NCBI GenBank assembly: GCA_902597015.1 | Contig: CACJWQ010000002.1 | Coordinates: forward strand, 92,383 to 135,440 | Source: an uncultured Alphaproteobacteria bacterium | GTDB taxonomy: Bacteria > Pseudomonadota > Alphaproteobacteria > HIMB59 > GCA-002718135 | DNA: 43,058 nucleotides | Direction of reading: 5' to 3' | Shown: positions 40,066-43,058 of the stretch, in pieces | Numbering within the stretch: position 1 is the first letter of the stretch | Layout of the letters: each line of letters opens with the position of its first letter | Translations under genes and position numbers: made by a program | Notes under the pieces: generated by a model | What the model was told of the DNA's origin: nothing | Seen by the model: the letters and a program-made list of their open reading frames with translations, nothing else | Database searches by the model: none

Positions 40066-41055
40066 TTAGATATTTATCCATTTTTTTTCTTTTTCTGATT
40101 GGTAAATTGATTCCATTATACTACTTCTCAATGCTGCTTCTGAAGGAGTAATTAAGTTTTTAGTATTGTTATCAATTAATGAATTGAGAAATAAATCAAA
40201 TGCATGAGGTAATGCTTTTGGTAAATTTTCTTCTATTCTTTCTGTTTTTTTACCATCCTTATTTTCGTTTATAATTAGTTGCTCATTCGTCGTTCTTGCG
40301 TGAGCTTTTGTGCCACTTACAAAAATAGTGTATGGCTGAGCTACATCTATCCATCCTGCAGCAATACTAGCTATCAACCCACTTTTAAATTTTATTAATG
40401 CTTCTCCACTCTCTTCACAACCTGGATATTGATTATATACTTTTGTAAAGGTTGCACTTACTGACTCAACATCAGAAAAAAACCACAAAAGAAGATCTAA
40501 AACATGTGTTCCTAAATCACCAAAAGCTCCAACGCCAGCAACTTTGAGATCTGTCATCCATTGATATTTTTTGAAAATATCCCTCATAATACCATCGTGA
40601 CAATTAAGGAGTCGAATTCTTGAAATTTCACCAAAATAATTAGCAGTAATTAATTCTTTAAGTTTTATGTAAACAGGATTGCTTCTCATGAAATATCCAG
40701 TTTGAAAAATAATATTTGAAGACTCAATAAGATTTGCCATTTCAAAAGAATCTTTTTTTCCTATCCCCAAAGGTTTTTCTATGAAACAGTGTTTTTTATT
40801 CTCGGTAATCTTTTTAACTAATTCATAGTGCAAATTAGTTTCTGAACATACAATAACACCATCTAAATTAGGTTCTTTCAATAAATCAAGATAGTTATCA
40901 TAATTCTTACATTGCAGTTTTTCAGAGTCACTTTTTGACCTGTTCTGATCTTTGTCCCAAACACCAATACAATTAATTTGATTGTTTGAAATTACCTTAG
41001 AAATAAAATTTGGCGTGTGAATATGAGATGTACCAAGAAAAGCTATATTCTTCAT
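40066..41055 (-). CDS. Gfo/Idh/MocA-family oxidoreductase (6), atypical nucleotide loop
   Basis: A 329-residue dehydrogenase. The Rossmann turn reads GTSHIHTPNF instead of GxGxxG, similar in kind to the GVEHRHIFGQ loop of the enzyme at 23885-24904. The EKP motif (FIEKPLGIG) and 'AGVGAFGDLGTHVLDLLLWFF' are present. It follows the DppF-type ATPase gene by 11 bases. The loop variant suggests a distinct subgroup of the family. Confidence 0.9.
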   Translation of the reverse strand: MKNIAFLGTSHIHTPNFISKVISNNQINCIGVWDKDQNRSKSDSEKLQCKNYDNYLDLLKEPNLDGVIVCSETNLHYELVKKITENKKHCFIEKPLGIGKKDSFEMANLIESSNIIFQTGYFMRSNPVYIKLKELITANYFGEISRIRLLNCHDGIMRDIFKKYQWMTDLKVAGVGAFGDLGTHVLDLLLWFFSDVESVSATFTKVYNQYPGCEESGEALIKFKSGLIASIAAGWIDVAQPYTIFVSGTKAHARTTNEQLIINENKDGKKTERIEENLPKALPHAFDLFLNSLIDNNTKNLITPSEAALRSSIMESIYQSEKEKKWINI

Positions 41056-41066
41056 AAAAAAAATAT

Positions 41067-42059
41067 TTAATCACAATTTACACAACATTGATCAACCCAA
41101 TGTTCAGGTTCAACCTCAACTAATCCCATCTCAATATCACCACCTTTGCATCCTTCTGTAGGGTTAGGACATCTTGTTCTAAAAACACAACCTGAAGGAG
41201 GATTTAAAGCACTTGGTATTTCTCCTTTTAATTCAATAGCTTTGGATTTATTTTCTGGATCAATTGATGGAATTGATGAAAGCAATGCTTTTGTATAAGA
41301 ATGTTTTGGGTTTTTAAATAATTTTCTTGATGGTGCCATTTCTACTATATGACCTAAATACATGACAGCAACTATATCGCATACATGTGCGACTACACTT
41401 AAATCATGACTTATAAATAGGTAAGTAAGATTAAGTTCAGTTTGAAGCTGCTTTAAAAGATTTAATATATCTGCTTGTATAGATACATCTAATGCAGCAA
41501 CACTTTCATCTGCAACAATAAATTTTGGGTTACTTACTAAAGCTCTTGCTATTGAAATTCTTTGTCTTTGACCGCCTGAAAAAGCGTGGGGGAATCTTCT
41601 TAAATGCTCTAAGTTTAATCTACATTTTGAAGCTATATCTCTCACCCTTTCATCAGTTTCTTGCCTTGAGTTCGTTATTTTCATAACCTCTAAGGGTTCT
41701 GCTATAATATCTCTTACGGTCATACGTGGACTTAAAGCAGCATAAGGATCCTGAAAAATTAATTGTGCTTTCTTTCTATATTCTTTTAAATCTTGTTTGT
41801 TTATTGTTGTCAGGTCATAATCTCTTTCATCATCATGAAAAATAACATTTCCAGAGCTAATTTTATTTGCACCAAGTATCGCTCTTCCTAAAGTTGTTTT
41901 TCCAGAACCTGATTCACCAACTAATCCAAAAAAAGATCCTTTTTTAATTTTGATATTAATATTATTAACAGCATGTATTTTTTGTTTCTTTGAAATAAAA
42001 TTTTCTTGATAATCAAAATTTACAGAAACATTGTTAACTGATATTAAATTTTCACTCAT
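41067..42059 (-). CDS. Dpp/Opp-type ABC transporter ATP-binding protein (DppF/OppF-like)
   Basis: A 330-residue ATPase from the chosen start MSENLISV; a Met four codons upstream would overlap the preceding gene, whereas 42059 leaves a 2-base gap. Motifs are Walker A GESGSGKTT near 50-58, 'FSGGQRQRISIARAL', Walker B 'FIVADESVAALD' (Ser replaces the usual Pro after Glu), and the oligopeptide-type C-terminal domain. The tail has a cysteine pattern SGCVFRTRCPN...GC...CCVNC, shared with the partner ATPase and likely to bind an iron-sulfur cluster as in known DppD/OppD proteins. Genes downstream are sugar enzymes, so the cargo may be a saccharide and not a peptide. Confidence 0.92.
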   Translation of the reverse strand: MSENLISVNNVSVNFDYQENFISKKQKIHAVNNINIKIKKGSFFGLVGESGSGKTTLGRAILGANKISSGNVIFHDDERDYDLTTINKQDLKEYRKKAQLIFQDPYAALSPRMTVRDIIAEPLEVMKITNSRQETDERVRDIASKCRLNLEHLRRFPHAFSGGQRQRISIARALVSNPKFIVADESVAALDVSIQADILNLLKQLQTELNLTYLFISHDLSVVAHVCDIVAVMYLGHIVEMAPSRKLFKNPKHSYTKALLSSIPSIDPENKSKAIELKGEIPSALNPPSGCVFRTRCPNPTEGCKGGDIEMGLVEVEPEHWVDQCCVNCD

Positions 42060-42061
42060 AA

Positions 42062-42748
42062 TTAACCACAATTAATGCAACATTTATCGACCCAATGTCC
42101 AGGTTCGACCTCAATAAGACCCATTTCAGCCATGCCTTGACTACACTCATGACTAGCATTAGGACATCTAGTTCTAAAAACACAACCTGAGGGCCTATCC
42201 AAAGGGCTAGGTATATTTCCAGGAATTGGTCTTAAAGGTTCATCCAAATTATTTACATCAGGAAGTGCTTGAAGTAATCCTTTTGTATAAGGATGTTTAG
42301 GGTTTTTTAATATTTTATTTACAGGCCCCTTCTCTAAAATACTACCAAGATACATTACTGCTACTTCATCTGCAACTTGAGCTATTACACCTAAGTCATG
42401 AGTAATAAATATAACACCCATTTGATACTCTTTAATAATATCTTTTATTAAATTTATAACTTGAGCCTGAATAGTTACGTCTAAAGCTGTTGTAGGCTCA
42501 TCAGCTAATAATAATTTAGGCATTGTAGATAATGCCATAGCAATCATCGCTCTTTGACGCATACCTCCTGATAATTCAAATGCATATTGATTAAATCTTT
42601 TTTCTGCATCAGCTATTCCCACTCTTTGAAGCATATTTATTGAAATTTCTTTGGCTTCTTTTTTATTAATATCTTTGTGAATTAACAATTGTTCTACCAT
42701 TTGAGCGCCTATTTTTATTGCGGGTGCAAAACTTGCCATTGGCTCTTG
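42062..42748 (-). CDS. Dpp/Opp-type ABC transporter ATP-binding protein (DppD/OppD-like), 5' end cut off
   Basis: The C-terminal 228 residues or so of a roughly 330-residue ATPase. From the Q-loop (QEPMASFAP) onward it is complete: 'ELSGGMRQRAMIAMAL', Walker B 'LLLADEPTTALD', 'FITHDLGVIA', and the tail SGCVFRTRCPN...CCINC. The Walker A half is missing. Upstream of 42748 the DNA suddenly encodes a DppC-type permease on the other strand, so an ATG-initiated product from 42739 would be an ATPase without its P-loop and surely inactive. This is a broken joint, not a natural short protein. Confidence 0.85.
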   Translation of the reverse strand, partial: QEPMASFAPAIKIGAQMVEQLLIHKDINKKEAKEISINMLQRVGIADAEKRFNQYAFELSGGMRQRAMIAMALSTMPKLLLADEPTTALDVTIQAQVINLIKDIIKEYQMGVIFITHDLGVIAQVADEVAVMYLGSILEKGPVNKILKNPKHPYTKGLLQALPDVNNLDEPLRPIPGNIPSPLDRPSGCVFRTRCPNASHECSQGMAEMGLIEVEPGHWVDKCCINCG

Positions 42749-42750
42749 GT
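42737..42750. other. Inverted junction between dppD-like and dppC-like fragments
   Basis: The bases ccattggctcttgg read as part of Gln-Glu-Pro-Met on the minus strand (DppD Q-loop) and as Leu-Ala-Leu-Gly on the plus strand (DppC). Coding homology switches strand within this shared stretch, the mark of a microhomology-mediated inversion or a fold-back chimera. Confidence 0.75.
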
Positions 42751-43058
42751 GTATTTATATCTTTTGTTCTATCCCTAATAATAGGCGGGATCTCAGGTTA
42801 CTATGGTGGTTGGATTGATAGCGTATTACAAATGTTTACTGATGCAATTCGAACGGTTCCACCCATACCTCTGTTTATGTGTCTTGCTGCCTTTGCGCCA
42901 TTAGAATGGAGTTCTGAATTACGGTTCTTTTTTATTTCTTGTTTACTTGGATTAATTTCATGGCCAACACTTGCTAGAAGAGTAAGAACACATCTACTTA
43001 GTGAAAGAAGCCAAGAATATATTCTTGCTGCAAAACTTTGTGGAGCATCATCTACTCA
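42739..43058 (+). CDS. Dpp/Opp-type ABC transporter permease (DppC-like), internal fragment
   Basis: An open frame without stop to the right window edge. It encodes 'LALGVFISFVLSLIIGGISGYYGGWIDS' style membrane sequence, 'DAIRTVPPIPLFMCLAAF', then 'WPTLARRVRTHLLSERSQEYILAAKLCGAS', the EAA loop of DppC/OppC permeases. About 90 N-terminal residues expected in the family are missing and there is no start codon context. In normal operons dppC lies just upstream of dppD on the same strand; here it points the opposite way and touches the truncated dppD directly. Confidence 0.85.
   Translation, partial: MALGVFISFVLSLIIGGISGYYGGWIDSVLQMFTDAIRTVPPIPLFMCLAAFAPLEWSSELRFFFISCLLGLISWPTLARRVRTHLLSERSQEYILAAKLCGASST

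Noticed and set aside
1-43058. CRISPR arrays, insertion sequences, prophage or integrase genes
   Set aside because: No regularly spaced repeats, transposase or integrase motifs, or terminal inverted repeats were seen by eye.

Overview
The window is about 43 kb of AT-rich (roughly 30% GC by eye), gene-dense bacterial DNA. Many adjacent genes share start and stop bases (ATGA or TAATG junctions), convergent genes touch or overlap at their stops, and proteins are rich in Lys, Asn and Ile. This is the style of a streamlined marine alphaproteobacterium. The heavy load of sugar ABC transporters and NAD(P) dehydrogenases makes a SAR11-like or HIMB59/AEGEAN-169-like organism a reasonable guess, but no marker gene proves it. 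No rRNA, intact tRNA, CRISPR array, phage gene or transposase was seen.

Layout. (1) 1-4.6 kb: a sugar ABC importer (partial MalG-type permease, MalF-type permease, binding protein) runs leftward. It diverges from a small conserved protein plus a PhyH-family dioxygenase, and is followed by a GntR/FCD repressor. An almost identical 16-18 bp palindrome sits in front of both the binding protein and the repressor, tying them into one regulon. (2) 4.65-6.8 kb: an SDR dehydrogenase coupled to a beta-keto-acid cleavage enzyme (BKACE/DUF849), then a scar region with a decayed tRNA-like sequence and a frameshifted sterol-desaturase fragment. (3) 6.8-16.2 kb: an intact desaturase-like hydroxylase lies at the end of a leftward operon that reads as oxidative L-fucose use: CUT2 ABC importer (binding protein, two permeases, double ATPase), aldo/keto reductase, fuconate dehydratase, lactonase, SDR. 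(4) 16.3-23.9 kb: uronate genes (uxuA, a UxuB-type reductase, a divergent uronate-isomerase relative, an Ldh_2 dehydrogenase) and an SDR / Gfo-Idh / TIM-barrel isomerase trio. (5) 22.7-31.5 kb: a long leftward operon of a MalEFGK-type importer with a 2-hydroxyacid dehydrogenase inserted between permease and ATPase, two Gfo/Idh dehydrogenases and the uronate-isomerase relative. (6) 31.6-34.1 kb: a rightward FucI/AraA-like isomerase plus Gfo/Idh dehydrogenase. (7) 34.1-42.7 kb: a leftward run with a Dpp/Opp-type ATPase pair, two Gfo/Idh dehydrogenases, an EamA transporter, aldose 1-epimerase, a ComD/ComE-type split ThDP decarboxylase, a PfkB kinase resembling sulfofructose kinase, and a 2-hydroxyacid dehydrogenase. 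(8) At about 42.74 kb the dppD-like gene is cut in its N-terminal half and abuts a dppC-like permease fragment in the opposite orientation: an inversion or, more likely, an amplification/assembly chimera.

Functionally this is a carbohydrate-scavenging island: four import systems feed sets of oxidoreductases (six Gfo/Idh/MocA, three SDR, two D-2-hydroxyacid dehydrogenases, one each of Ldh_2, AKR and mannitol-dehydrogenase type). All three complete binding-protein genes have a strong Shine-Dalgarno sequence and are separated from their permease genes by a hairpin, a repeated design for making much binding protein and little permease. The most novel-looking block is the ComDE / YihV-like kinase / 2-hydroxyacid dehydrogenase operon, which hints at metabolism of a sulfonated (or phosphonated) sugar-derived compound.
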